Positions 54,636 through 64,000 of a DNA stretch of 64,000 nucleotides are shown here, piece after piece. Each line of letters begins with the position of its first letter. Position 1 is the first letter of the stretch. This DNA comes from Methylorubrum aminovorans (GTDB lineage: Bacteria; Pseudomonadota; Alphaproteobacteria; Rhizobiales; Beijerinckiaceae). Both the position numbers and the translations under genes were made by a program. The stretch is taken from positions 620,001-684,000 of the forward strand of contig NZ_BPRC01000001.1 in NCBI RefSeq assembly GCF_022179725.1. Direction: 5' to 3'. Below the pieces are notes generated by a model that did not search any database, was not told the origin of the DNA, and saw only the letters and a list, made by a program, of their open reading frames with translations.

Positions 54636-56048
54636 ATGCCGATCAACGTCCTGATGCCCGCGCTCTCCCCGACCATGGAGAAGGGCAACCTCGCCAAGTG
54701 GCTCAAGAAGGAGGGCGACGCCATCAAGTCCGGCGACGTGATCGCCGAGATCGAGACCGACAAGGCGACCATGGAGGTCGAGGCGGTCGATGAGGGCGTG
54801 CTGGCCAAGATCCTCGTGGCCGAAGGCACCGCCGACGTCCCGGTTAACGAGCTGATCGCGCTGATCGCCGAAGAGGGCGAGGATCCGGGCAGCGTGCAGG
54901 CGCCGACGGGTCGCGCCGAGGCGAAGACCGCCCCCGTCGAGCCGAAGAGCACGCCCGACCAGAACGCCGCGCCCGACGGCGCCCACGCTTCCTACGCCCG
55001 GGTCGATCAGGCCCCCGAGGGCGCCAGACCGAATGGCGCGATACAGCCCGCGGCTCAGGGGTCCGGCGGTCGCGTCTTCGCCTCGCCGCTCGCCCGCCGC
55101 ATCGCCAAGCAGGAGGGTGTCGATCTCTCTGCCGTGAAGGGCTCGGGTCCGCATGGCCGGGTGATTCAGCGTGACGTCCAGGCGGCGATCGAGGGCGGCA
55201 CGGCCAAGGCCGGCGCCCCGGCGAAGCCCGAAGCGAAGGCGGCTGCCGCGCCCGCACAGGAGAAGGCCGCTCCGAAGCCGGCGCCCACCGGCAGCGCGCC
55301 GGCTGCGCTCAGCCTGGATCAGGTGCGGGGCTTCTACGAGAAGGGCAGCTTCGAGGAAGTGCCGCTTGACGGCATGCGCAAGACCATCGCGAAACGCCTG
55401 ACCGAGGCGATGCAGGTGGCGCCGCACTTCTATCTCACCGTCGATTGCGAACTCGACGCGCTGATGAAGCTGCGCGAGACGCTCAATGGCTCGGCCGGCA
55501 AGGACAAGGACGGCAAGCCGCTGTTCAAGCTCTCGGTCAACGACTTCGTCATCAAGGCGATGGGCCTTGCGCTGACGCGCGTTCCAGCCGCCAACGCCGT
55601 CTGGGCGGAAGATCGCATCCTGCGCTTCAAGCACGCCGAGGTCGGCGTCGCCGTGGCGATCGACGGCGGCCTGTTCACGCCCGTCATCCGCAAGGCCGAC
55701 CAGAAGACGCTCTCCGCCATCTCCAACGAGATGAAGGATTTCGCGAGCCGTGCGCGCGCCAAGAAGCTGAAGCCGGAAGAGTACCAAGGCGGCGTCACCT
55801 CGGTGTCGAACCTCGGCATGTTCGGGATCAAGCACTTCACGGCGGTGATCAACCCGCCGCAATCGACGATCCTGGCGGTCGGCGCCGGCGAGAAGCGGGT
55901 CGTCGTCAAGGATGGTGCACCGGCCGTCGTTCAGGCCATGACCGCGACGCTCTCCTGTGACCACCGCGTCCTCGACGGCGCGCTCGGCGCCGAGCTGATC
56001 GCGGCGTTCAAGAGCTTGATCGAAAACCCGATGGGGATGCTCGTCTGA
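54636..56048 (+). CDS. pdhC: Dihydrolipoamide acetyltransferase (E2 of PDH)
   Basis: 470 residues. One lipoyl domain (1-80, Lys43 in [11 protein letters not shown]) is followed by a flexible linker and a peripheral-subunit-binding domain (about 150-185, FASPLARRIAKQEGVDLSAVKG then GPHGRV). The linker is Ala/Pro-rich (about 187-225). The catalytic core follows, with PLDGMRKTIAKRLTEAM and the active site DHRVLDGALGAEL near the C-terminus. It transfers acetyl from lipoamide to CoA and forms the structural core. This E2 has one lipoyl domain, and the second lipoyl arm in the complex comes from PdhB. Confidence 0.97.
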   Translation: MPINVLMPALSPTMEKGNLAKWLKKEGDAIKSGDVIAEIETDKATMEVEAVDEGVLAKILVAEGTADVPVNELIALIAEEGEDPGSVQAPTGRAEAKTAPVEPKSTPDQNAAPDGAHASYARVDQAPEGARPNGAIQPAAQGSGGRVFASPLARRIAKQEGVDLSAVKGSGPHGRVIQRDVQAAIEGGTAKAGAPAKPEAKAAAAPAQEKAAPKPAPTGSAPAALSLDQVRGFYEKGSFEEVPLDGMRKTIAKRLTEAMQVAPHFYLTVDCELDALMKLRETLNGSAGKDKDGKPLFKLSVNDFVIKAMGLALTRVPAANAVWAEDRILRFKHAEVGVAVAIDGGLFTPVIRKADQKTLSAISNEMKDFASRARAKKLKPEEYQGGVTSVSNLGMFGIKHFTAVINPPQSTILAVGAGEKRVVVKDGAPAVVQAMTATLSCDHRVLDGALGAELIAAFKSLIENPMGMLV

Positions 56049-56237
56049 GAGCTGCCGACAAGAGCCCTCGCTCGGGCTCCGTCGAATGAACGGGCGGAGC
56101 TCGGGCTGGAGATGACGCGTGGGGCGCCGTCATCAGCCCGCCGCCTCTCCCTTGATCCCGTTCATCACCGCCGACCGGGTGGTCCAATCCTCACTCTCGA
56201 CCCCTCCTCACAGCCGGGAGGGGAGCAGGAGGCCTTG

Positions 56238-57677
<1,440 letters not shown>

Positions 57678-57704
57678 CGGGATCGTTCGAGGCTGAAAAT
57701 GCCA

Positions 57705-57755
57705 GGGGTGCGCAAGAGCGGTCTCGATACCGCCATCCTGCGCACCCCCAATTTT
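57705..57755 (+). terminator. Two-level hairpin terminator after lpdA
   Basis: An outer 10-bp stem (GGGGTGCGCA / TGCGCACCCC) encloses a second stem (GCGGT / ACCGC, 6-nt loop), followed by CAATTTTT. It ends the pdh operon. Confidence 0.85.
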
Positions 57756-57917
57756 TGAGGTGAGGCCTGAGCCCTCTCCGTCGCTACACCGGACGATCAA
57801 ACTTCCCGGTGGACGGTAGTACCGGTGCGCCTTGAATGCGCTTTGGTTGAATCTTCGCGAGAGCTGTTGCCCGTATACCGTGAGCCGAGCGCCCCTGGCG
57901 TAACAATCGGCCGGCCC

Positions 57918-58070
57918 ATGATCATACGTACTCTCCTGCTCATTATCGGCCTCGCGGGCATCTACGCATCGCTGTCGGTGATGCGTGTCCACCTCTACGT
58001 CACGCTGCTGTTGCTGTTCCTTTGCGCCGGGCCGTTGAGCTACCTCGTCTTCCGTGAGGAGCACGAGTAG
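57918..58070 (+). CDS. Small two-helix membrane protein, 50 aa
   Basis: 50 residues almost entirely hydrophobic: helices at about 3-22 (IRTLLLIIGLAGIYASLSV) and 26-43 (LYVTLLLLFLCAGPLSYLVF), ending in the charged tail REEHE. No family is recognised. The open frame starts upstream at 57825, but that part is not hydrophobic and lacks a ribosome-binding site. It is convergent with the DUF1275 gene, whose stop lies 66 bp away. Confidence 0.5.
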   Translation: MIIRTLLLIIGLAGIYASLSVMRVHLYVTLLLLFLCAGPLSYLVFREEHE

Positions 58071-58135
58071 ATGCGCCCGATCGACTGAGACCCGAAAGTT
58101 CGGAAACGCCGTCACGGGATGCCGCGGGGTCGGCC

Positions 58136-58843
58136 TCAGGATGTCTTCAGCCGGCGGGCCGAAGCGATGCCGGGCAGCGCGATCAGGGCCAACAATCCGG
58201 CAGCGACGAAGAGCAGGGCAATGCCGAGAACGCGCCATGCCAGCACGCCGGTGACACCCCCTGCCAGGAAGGCGGCCACCGTCACCCCGTAGAGCCGCAT
58301 CTTCTCCCGGTCTGATCCCAACGCGTCGTCGCCCTGCGAAAGCCGGCGCGCGAGGCCGATCCCGAGATCGGTCACCATGCCTGTCACGTGCGTCGTGCGC
58401 ACACGGGCGTCGGTGATCTGGGTGATCGTGGCATTCTGCAGGCCGAGCAGGAAGCTGAGTCCCGTGACGAGGACCGCGCCGTGCCACCCCGCGGGTAGCC
58501 AGAAGCCGAGAACGCCGAGGCCGACGAGCAACAGGGCCTCCGTCAGCACGCTGTAGGCGTAGACGCCGCGCAACCGATGATGACGGCCCGCGCTGATGAG
58601 AAGCGTCGCACTCATGGCCCCGACCATGAAGGCGGCGATGAGAGCCAGCATCGGCAGGGCGAGCGCTGCCTCCCCGAGACCGAGATGGTCGGCAAGGGCC
58701 GACACGTTGCCGGTCATGTTCGAGGAGAAGGTTCCGAAGGCGCAGAAGCCGGCGGCGTTCAAGGCGCCGGCAATCCCTGCGAAGGGCCAAGCGAGACGCC
58801 GGTCGATGCCGGGGGTGCGGTCGTGGCCTTCGTGGACGAGCAT
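58136..58843 (-). CDS. DUF1275 (YoaK-like) membrane protein
   Basis: 235 residues with six predicted membrane helices. The family signature is the N-terminal GALNAAGFCAFGTFSSNMTGNVSAL, in which TGN is conserved. A second conserved stretch is FLLGLQNATITQITDARVRTTHVTGM. DUF1275 proteins are integral membrane proteins of unknown function. Start ATG 58843 is followed by a short charged N-terminus (MLVHEGHDRTP). It has no obvious operon partners. Confidence 0.88.
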   Translation of the reverse strand: MLVHEGHDRTPGIDRRLAWPFAGIAGALNAAGFCAFGTFSSNMTGNVSALADHLGLGEAALALPMLALIAAFMVGAMSATLLISAGRHHRLRGVYAYSVLTEALLLVGLGVLGFWLPAGWHGAVLVTGLSFLLGLQNATITQITDARVRTTHVTGMVTDLGIGLARRLSQGDDALGSDREKMRLYGVTVAAFLAGGVTGVLAWRVLGIALLFVAAGLLALIALPGIASARRLKTS

Positions 58844-59183
58844 CGGGAGTAGATCGGCTGTCAGGCAGTCTGCGGCGCGATCATTTTAACGGCGTATTCC
58901 CTTACGCAACCTGTCCGAACGCTCGGCTGCGTCGCATCCGTTTCCTCGGCCCACGACCAGCGGAAACATCCCGCCCCTCCTTCTCGATGGCCGGGATCTC
59001 GAAACCCGGGTTTCGCCCTCCGCCCGGGGGCCGCTCCGGGCCACTCGAACTAAGACCTGTCGTCGCGCAACAGACCCGATCCGGTAGCGATCCGTGCATC
59101 CGACCGATGTGAGGGAAACTGCCTCGTCGAGCCGGCGTTGGTCATCCGCGCCCTCGAAGGCCGAGACGCGGGAGGACATCGCG
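58844..59183. other. Intergenic region without recognised gene
   Basis: About 340 bp between the divergent DUF1275 and Gly-rich protein genes. I see GC-rich sequence with a few short inverted repeats (for example CCCGGG around 59008 and 59033) but no promoter or gene I can support. Confidence 0.35.
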
Positions 59184-59687
59184 ATGGCGACGATGCGGAT
59201 GCTTCGGTTCGGTTTTCTGCTCTCGGCCTTGCAACTCGGCGGCGTGCCTGCCCTGGCACAGACGTCGGTCGGCGGCCTGCCCTCTGGCTTCACCGCGCCC
59301 GGCCTCCCGTTCGGTCCGACTTCGACGGTTGCGACCGTCGCGTCCCCCACCGCAACCATGGCGCTGGCCAATCCCGGCGGCTTGCGCTTCGGTGGCGCGT
59401 CCGGGATCTCCGGCCTCGGAACGTCGGCGCCTGGACTCTCCGGCAATGCCGGCGGGTTGAACTTCGGCGGCGCAAGCGCCTCCGGCACTCCCGGCGGCGG
59501 CGGGCTGAGTTCCAGCGGCGGCGGGATCGCGAATGCGGCGCGGCGACGTCCGGACGACGTGGCCGGCAGCATCGGATCGGGCGGCGGCGGCGCCCCTGCG
59601 GGTGCCGGTATTTCCGGCGGTGCAGGATTCTCGCCTAGGCCGACCGATGCGTATTTCGACCCGCTCAGCGGCTCCGGACTGCGCTGA
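59184..59687 (+). CDS. Secreted glycine/serine-rich protein
   Basis: 167 residues. A signal peptide (MLRFGFLLSALQLGGVPALA) precedes a low-complexity chain rich in Gly, Ser and Ala with repeated GGLRFGGASG / GGLNFGGASA units and runs of glycine. No enzymatic motif is visible. Such proteins may be surface or matrix components. The frame opens at 59094, but ATG 59184 has GGAGG 9 nt ahead and starts the signal peptide. Confidence 0.6.
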   Translation: MATMRMLRFGFLLSALQLGGVPALAQTSVGGLPSGFTAPGLPFGPTSTVATVASPTATMALANPGGLRFGGASGISGLGTSAPGLSGNAGGLNFGGASASGTPGGGGLSSSGGGIANAARRRPDDVAGSIGSGGGGAPAGAGISGGAGFSPRPTDAYFDPLSGSGLR

Positions 59688-59804
59688 AGGCATGCACCTT
59701 GGCCGCTGGGCGGGATGTCCACAGCCTCGAAAGATCCCGGTAAGGTCTCGTTAACCGTTTCGGTATGTTCTATCTTCGTTCTCATGCCGAGTCGGAGGAA
59801 GACC

Positions 59805-60056
59805 ATGCCCAAGCTGCAGACGAGCCACGGCCCGTCCACCCGCTTCGCGGATTCGGGATGGGAGAGAGTGGCTTCCTGCCCGGTGGAGGACATCGCCCAG
59901 GCCTATCTCAGCAGCACACAGGGCGATGCAGGGATCGCTCTGCGCTGTGCCATCACCGACGCGTTGTCCGATCTGATGGAGGCCGAGCGTCGAGCCCGTG
60001 AGAACAGCCGCCTCATCTCCCGCGGCTTCGTCCGCAGCGCGCCGGCCGATCGGTAA
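59805..60056 (+). CDS. Conserved hypothetical protein, 83 aa
   Basis: 83 soluble residues with a helical C-terminal half (EDIAQAYLSSTQGDAGIALRCAITDALSDLMEAERRARENS). No recognised domain or membrane segment. GGAGGAAGACC precedes ATG 59805, which I prefer to the open upstream frame at 59715. It is followed by a copy of the dispersed repeat. Confidence 0.55.
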   Translation: MPKLQTSHGPSTRFADSGWERVASCPVEDIAQAYLSSTQGDAGIALRCAITDALSDLMEAERRARENSRLISRGFVRSAPADR

Positions 60057-60094
60057 GAGGCGTCGTCTGCGGCTCCTGGCATCTCGGAGCAGCA

Positions 60095-60145
60095 CCCCGA
60101 AAGGTGGACACCGGCTTTCGGAAAAAGACGATGCAAAAACAATAA
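60095..60145 (+). repeat. Dispersed palindromic intergenic repeat, copy C
   Basis: CCGAAAG, GTGGACAC, CGGCTTTCGG, then AAAAAGACGATGC and an AAAAACAATAATCTAGAGC tail. The core forms a hairpin. It matches copy B in the same orientation and copy A in the opposite orientation. It lies 70-120 bp before the L,D-transpeptidase start. Confidence 0.7.
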
Positions 60146-60214
60146 TCTAGAGCACCGCTTGAAGTGGGATGCGAGAAGGGCATGTTGCAGGCATCGAGCC
60201 TCGGAACCGTCCCC

Positions 60215-60838
60215 ATGCGCTTGCCTCTTCTCGCGTTTCTCGCAAGCCTGACCCTGACCGCTGCCCCGGCGGCGCGGGCCGATCTTCTCATCGCCGTCGA
60301 CAAGGATTCGCAACGCATGAGCGTCGTGGTCGACGGCACTCAGCGCTACGATTGGCCCGTCTCGACGGGAGTCGCGAGTCACGACACGCCGAACGGCAGC
60401 CATCGGCCGTTCCGCATGGAGAAGAGCCACTTCTCGCGCGAGTGGGACAACGCGCCGATGCCGCACGCGGTGTTCTTCACGCAGGTCGGCCACGCGATCC
60501 ACGGCACTACGCAGACCCGCCGCCTCGGCCGCGCCGCCTCGCACGGCTGCGTCCGTCTCTCGCAGCGCAACGCCGCGACGCTGTTCTCCCTGGTGAAGCA
60601 GCAGAAGATGGCCAACACCCGTGTCATCATCGAAGGCAGCCTGAGAGACGCCCCGGTGGCCGAGGTCCAGCGGCCCATACGGACGCGCTCAGTCCGGCGC
60701 AGCGACGACGAAGGCGTAGTGGCGGTGCGCGCGCGGGGCCGGACCTGGGAGGACGAGGCCTACGGATCGCCCCCTCGCCGACGCTATCGGGACGTGTTCG
60801 ACGAGGGTTACGGCGTCGGCTACGGCGACCTGTACTGA
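60215..60838 (+). CDS. ErfK/YkuD-type L,D-transpeptidase
   Basis: 207 residues: a signal peptide (LPLLAFLASLTLTAAPAARA) followed by a YkuD domain with His96 in HAIHGTTQTRRLG and catalytic Cys112 in AASHGCVRLSQ. It would make L,D-cross-links or anchor proteins to peptidoglycan. The C-terminal part is Arg-rich (SVRRSDDEG, PPRRRYRDV) and ends GYGVGYGDLY. It differs from the larger YcbB-type enzyme at 9824-11758 in lacking the scaffold and binding modules. Other ATG starts at 60164 and 60182 exist, but ATG 60215 directly starts the signal. Confidence 0.88.
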   Translation: MRLPLLAFLASLTLTAAPAARADLLIAVDKDSQRMSVVVDGTQRYDWPVSTGVASHDTPNGSHRPFRMEKSHFSREWDNAPMPHAVFFTQVGHAIHGTTQTRRLGRAASHGCVRLSQRNAATLFSLVKQQKMANTRVIIEGSLRDAPVAEVQRPIRTRSVRRSDDEGVVAVRARGRTWEDEAYGSPPRRRYRDVFDEGYGVGYGDLY

Positions 60839-60858
60839 CGGCGCCGAGCCGGATCAGT

Positions 60859-62205
60859 TCAGTTGGACGCCGTCGCTCCGGTCACCCGCCACACGGCGTT
60901 CCCGACATCGTCGGTCACCAGCAGCGACCCGGCCTTGTCGATTGCCACACCAACGGGCCGCCCTTGCGCCTTCTCCTCGGCATTGAGGAAGCCCGTCAGA
61001 GCATCGACCGGCGCGCCGGAAGGCTTGCCGTCTTGGAACGGCACGTAGATCACCTTGTAGCCGCTCTTCGGGCGGCGATTCCATGAGCCGTGCTGGGCTA
61101 CGAACAGGCCGCTCTTCCAGGCGTCCGGCAGGTTCGATCCCATCGAGAAGGCGATGCCGAGCGACGCCGTATGCGTGCCGACGGCATAATCCGGCGCGAT
61201 CGCCCGCTTCACCTTCTCCGGCTGCGGCGGCTGCACCCGCTCGTCCACGTGCTGGCCCCAGTAGCTCCAAGGCCAACCGTAGAAGGCGCCCTCCGTTACG
61301 CGAGTGATGTAGTCGGGCACGAGATCGCTGCCGATCTCGTCGCGCTCGTTCACCGCGGTCCACAGCGCGCCCGTCACCGGCTCGAAGGCGAGGCCGTTCG
61401 GGTTGCGCAGGCCGGTGGCATACTCGCGCATCGCCTTGGTGGCGACGGTGTATTCCCAGATCGCCGCGCGACCCTTCTCGATGTCGAGGCCGTTCTCGCC
61501 GACATTGCTGTTCGAGCCGACGGTGATGAAGAGCGTCTTTCCGTCCGGGCTCGCGACGACGTTCTTGGTCCAGTGGTGGTTGATGCCGGCGGGCAGGTCG
61601 ACGACCTTTTCCGGGCTCTCCGTGATCTCCGTCTGACCCTCGGAATAGGGGACGCGCACCAGCGCGTCGGCATTCGCCACGTAGAGGTCGGAGCCGACCA
61701 GCGCCATCCCGAATGGCGAGGTGAGGCCCTTGAGGAAAACGTGGCGCTCCTCGGCCACGCCGTCGCCGTCCCGGTCGCGAAGGAGCACGATGCGGTCGGC
61801 GCTGGCGCCGCCGGCGCCGGCCATGCTCTTCACCTTGTCGGCGACCCAATCGGTGACGCTGGTGGAATGGTCACCAGATTTCGGCGCCTGGCTCTCGGCG
61901 ACGAGAACGTCGCCGTTCGGCAGTACGTAGGGCCAGCGCGGATGATCGAGACCGGTGGCGAAGGCGACGACGCTCAGTCCCCGCGCAGCCTTCGGTTTGG
62001 CGCCGTCCTGCCAGCGCGCCACGCGGGCGATGTTGACGGTGGGCATCAAGGTCGGGTTCGGCGCCGGCAAGGATGGGCTCGCCCCGCTGCTCGCCGCCAC
62101 GTCGAGCGAAGCGGATTCCGGATAAACGACGAAGCGCAGGAAGGCCGCCCCTCCGAGCAGCACGATGGCGAGCGCGGAAAGACCGATCTTGGCGGAGCGG
62201 CGCAT
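60859..62205 (-). CDS. Soluble glucose/sorbosone dehydrogenase family (PQQ-type)
   Basis: 448 residues. An N-terminal membrane anchor ([20 protein letters not shown]) is followed by a six-bladed beta-propeller of the glucose/sorbosone dehydrogenase type. Recognisable blades include [69 protein letters not shown] and [16 protein letters not shown]. Members oxidise sugars with PQQ as cofactor; methylotrophs make PQQ for methanol dehydrogenase, so the cofactor is available. Substrate is not predictable. It is followed on the same strand, upstream in transcription, by the small protein at 62227-62442. Confidence 0.85.
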   Translation of the reverse strand: MRRSAKIGLSALAIVLLGGAAFLRFVVYPESASLDVAASSGASPSLPAPNPTLMPTVNIARVARWQDGAKPKAARGLSVVAFATGLDHPRWPYVLPNGDVLVAESQAPKSGDHSTSVTDWVADKVKSMAGAGGASADRIVLLRDRDGDGVAEERHVFLKGLTSPFGMALVGSDLYVANADALVRVPYSEGQTEITESPEKVVDLPAGINHHWTKNVVASPDGKTLFITVGSNSNVGENGLDIEKGRAAIWEYTVATKAMREYATGLRNPNGLAFEPVTGALWTAVNERDEIGSDLVPDYITRVTEGAFYGWPWSYWGQHVDERVQPPQPEKVKRAIAPDYAVGTHTASLGIAFSMGSNLPDAWKSGLFVAQHGSWNRRPKSGYKVIYVPFQDGKPSGAPVDALTGFLNAEEKAQGRPVGVAIDKAGSLLVTDDVGNAVWRVTGATASN

Positions 62206-62226
62206 CGAAACCTCGAAGGAAATAGA

Positions 62227-62442
62227 TCAGACCGGCGTCGCGGCGGCTCGCAGCCCGGCCTCCTCGGCGCCGGGATGTCGGCGGGTCGAGTAGTAGAGCC
62301 CGATCGCGTTCCAGAACGCGTCGCGCTGCTTGTCGGTGAAGCGTTGCAGTGACGCCTCCAGCGCCGCGCGACCGGCCGCGGCGGCCTCCTCGCGCATCCG
62401 CTCGTCGAAGGTGCCCGGCAATTCCACGTTCGCGTCCACCAT
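62227..62442 (-). CDS. Small hypothetical protein, 71 aa
   Basis: 71 residues, soluble and mostly helical (FDERMREEAAAAGRAALEASLQRFTDKQ, then AFWNAIGLYYSTRRHPG). No recognised family. It ends 21 bp before the start of the sorbosone-type dehydrogenase on the same strand, so the two are probably co-transcribed. ATG 62442 begins MVDANVELPGTF; the longer open frame upstream has no supporting signal. Confidence 0.5.
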   Translation of the reverse strand: MVDANVELPGTFDERMREEAAAAGRAALEASLQRFTDKQRDAFWNAIGLYYSTRRHPGAEEAGLRAAATPV

Positions 62443-62650
62443 GGCCCGGCCCTTCGCTGACGATGCTCGAGGGTAGTGAACGCTCAAGTTCGCCACTCCG
62501 TTCAACCGCCTCGAAGGGACGGTTGAGAGCAAGCGTGTGCCAAAGGACACACCCCCCTGGATTCACGGTCCAGGCTTAACAGTTTCTTTGCTCCTGTGGG
62601 CAGAATGGTCCAGCTTTACCGCCGACCGTCGTCAGCCTTCAGGAGCCTGC

Positions 62651-63388
62651 ATGCAAGCCGACCGGACCTTCCGTCTTCTCTGCCTCTTCGGGCTAGCGCT
62701 GACCGGTTCGGGTCTTGGGGGCTGCGGTGTGCTTCCGCATCAAGCTGAGTTGACGACGGGTTCGATCGCAACGAATGCCAAGGTCGTGCAGGCGCCGACC
62801 GCTGCCGACAAGGAATGCCTCGCCCGGGCGATGTATTTCGAGTCGATCCGCAGCGACGAGGACGGGCTTTTCGCCGTCGGCACCGTGGTGATGAACCGCC
62901 TCGACGCCCCGGCCTATCCGGGCCGGATCTGCGAAGTGGTGGGCCAGAAGCGGCAATTCGCCAACGGCGTGCTGACCAAGCCCGTGCGCGAGCAGGACCG
63001 GCCGCGCCTGGAAAAGGTCGCCGACGCTCTGCTCTCCGGCAAGCGACACGAAACGGTCGGCCCGGCGCTGCACTTCCACACCGCGGGCTACAAGTTCCCC
63101 TACAACAACATGCACTACGTCGCCGCCGCCGGCGGCAACGTCTTCTACGAAAAGAGCGACCGCGAGGGTTACCTGCCGGCGGTCCAGCCCCGCGCCGTGG
63201 TGCAGACCGCCACCGGCCGCCTGATGCCGCTTCAGGTCGCCGCTGTGAAGTCGGGTATGATCGGCCTGCCGCTCACCGGCCGCGTCCAGCCGACAATGAC
63301 CGCCGACTACACCGCGCCCACCGCGCCGGAGTTGCGCGTGCCTGGCCCGGCCCGCTACGCCTCGGCGCCCGGACGCGACAAGAACTGA
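62651..63388 (+). CDS. SleB-family cell-wall hydrolase lipoprotein
   Basis: 245 residues. The N-terminus has a lipobox (LGGC at about 23-26), predicting a lipid-anchored periplasmic protein. The Hydrolase_2 (SleB) domain follows with the catalytic-type glutamate region KECLARAMYFESI and VGTVVMNRLDAPAYPGRICEVVGQ, then ALHFHTAGYKFPYNNM. Such enzymes cut the glycan strand as lytic transglycosylases or amidases. The C-terminal part is Pro/Ala-rich. AGGAG lies 5 nt before ATG 62651; the open frame further upstream is unsupported. Confidence 0.86.
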   Translation: MQADRTFRLLCLFGLALTGSGLGGCGVLPHQAELTTGSIATNAKVVQAPTAADKECLARAMYFESIRSDEDGLFAVGTVVMNRLDAPAYPGRICEVVGQKRQFANGVLTKPVREQDRPRLEKVADALLSGKRHETVGPALHFHTAGYKFPYNNMHYVAAAGGNVFYEKSDREGYLPAVQPRAVVQTATGRLMPLQVAAVKSGMIGLPLTGRVQPTMTADYTAPTAPELRVPGPARYASAPGRDKN

Positions 63389-63522
63389 CGATTGTCACAC
63401 TGCAGGGTTACGGCCCGGGCAGGTTGTCGCCCCCGCCCTATGCGCCGGGAGCGCGACGCCTTAAGTCAGGAACGCGGCCGGGCTGCCCGGTCCGGCTCCC
63501 GTGAGGCTCACCCCGCATCGCC

Positions 63523-64000
63523 ATGGCCGTCGTCCTCGATCTCCTGAACAACGACACGAGGCCCAAGGCGGATGCGCCCGCGCGGCCGCGCCATCCCGAG
63601 AAGGCGCACCGCCCCGACACCGCCATCCAGCGGAAACCCGACTGGATCCGGGTGAAGGCGCCGGGTTCGAAGCTCTGGGCCGAGACCAAGGATATCGTCC
63701 GCGCCAACAACCTCGTCACCGTCTGCGAGGAGGCGGGCTGCCCCAATATCGGTGAGTGCTGGGAGAAGCGGCACGCCACCTTCATGATCATGGGTGACAC
63801 ATGCACCCGTGCCTGCTCGTTCTGCAACGTGCGCACCGGCCTGCCGGAGGGGCTCGACGCGGCCGAGCCGGAGAAGGTCGCCGAGGCGGTGGCCAAGCTC
63901 GGGCTGCACCACGTCGTCGTTACCTCGGTGGACCGCGACGACCTCAAGGACGGCGGCGCCGAGCATTTCTCACGCACCATCGCCGCGATCCGCCGGGCCA
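63523..64000 (+). CDS. lipA: Lipoyl synthase, N-terminal part (runs off the window)
   Basis: The first 159 codons of LipA, cut by the window edge, no stop yet. It inserts two sulfurs into octanoyl-lysine on lipoyl domains such as Lys43 of PdhB and PdhC. Both iron-sulfur cluster motifs are visible: [12 protein letters not shown] (Cys68, 73, 79) for the auxiliary cluster and CTRACSFC (Cys94, 98, 101) for the radical-SAM cluster. [14 protein letters not shown] and [11 protein letters not shown] are typical. ATG 63523 fits the family start. Its location beside the pdh genes is common in alphaproteobacteria. Confidence 0.96.
   Translation, partial: MAVVLDLLNNDTRPKADAPARPRHPEKAHRPDTAIQRKPDWIRVKAPGSKLWAETKDIVRANNLVTVCEEAGCPNIGECWEKRHATFMIMGDTCTRACSFCNVRTGLPEGLDAAEPEKVAEAVAKLGLHHVVVTSVDRDDLKDGGAEHFSRTIAAIRRA

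Overview
This is a 64 kb, uniformly GC-rich chromosomal window from an alphaproteobacterium of the Rhizobiales. It is most likely a Methylobacterium/Methylorubrum-type facultative methylotroph. The support is a MOFRL-type glycerate kinase (the serine-cycle type) beside pyruvate kinase, a three-gene proton-translocating transhydrogenase, an aa3-oxidase subunit IV, GapR, a HWE histidine kinase, a lipoyl domain on the pyruvate dehydrogenase E1-beta subunit, and a tRNA-His with A73 and no encoded G-1. The genus is inferred from gene content; no database search was possible. I see no CRISPR array, insertion sequence, prophage or rRNA operon.

Layout. 0-8 kb: alpha/beta hydrolase, pyk, an outer-membrane beta-barrel protein, a DUF1036 protein, glycerate kinase, N-formylglutamate amidohydrolase, DUF1244 and gapR, then a decayed glutathione S-transferase. 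8-16.3 kb: two envelope enzymes (DUF882 and a YcbB-like L,D-transpeptidase), a sigma-54 response regulator, pepF, and a toxin-antitoxin pair whose Doc toxin carries a nonsense codon. 16.4-25 kb: an ABC1 kinase, COX IV, pntAA-pntAB-pntB, recJ, tRNA-Tyr, and a Crp-type regulator next to a soluble HWE kinase. 25-32.4 kb: tamA-tamB for outer-membrane biogenesis and a secreted hypothetical. 32.4-38.5 kb: cyanase (cynS) divergent from a PAS/sigma-54 activator, with a complete activator palindrome, IHF site and -24/-12 promoter between them, then an OprB-type porin, a MauG-like dihaem peroxidase and a cupredoxin. 38.6-49 kb: a GGDEF-EAL protein, Mn catalase plus a DUF892 ferritin-like protein, tRNA-His, a ClC channel, kdsA and small envelope proteins. 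49-64 kb: queF, then the pyruvate-to-acetyl-CoA block eno, ftsB, pdhA, pdhB, DUF5076, pdhC, lpdA, a DUF1275 protein, small proteins, an L,D-transpeptidase, a sorbosone-type dehydrogenase, a SleB hydrolase and the start of lipA, which supplies the lipoyl cofactor of the complex and runs off the window.

The standout signal is the cynS/regulator intergenic region (32951-33225). In about 130 bp it holds a TGGCAC-N5-TTGC promoter facing cynS, a perfect match to the IHF consensus, and a 15-nt inverted repeat about 100 bp upstream of the expected start. A third half-site abuts the regulator's own start codon. This reads as a self-contained cyanate-responsive switch. Other notable items are the nonsense-interrupted Doc toxin, the GST pseudogene, a dispersed palindromic intergenic repeat (three copies), and many start codons that the ribosome-binding sites place downstream of the longest open frame.
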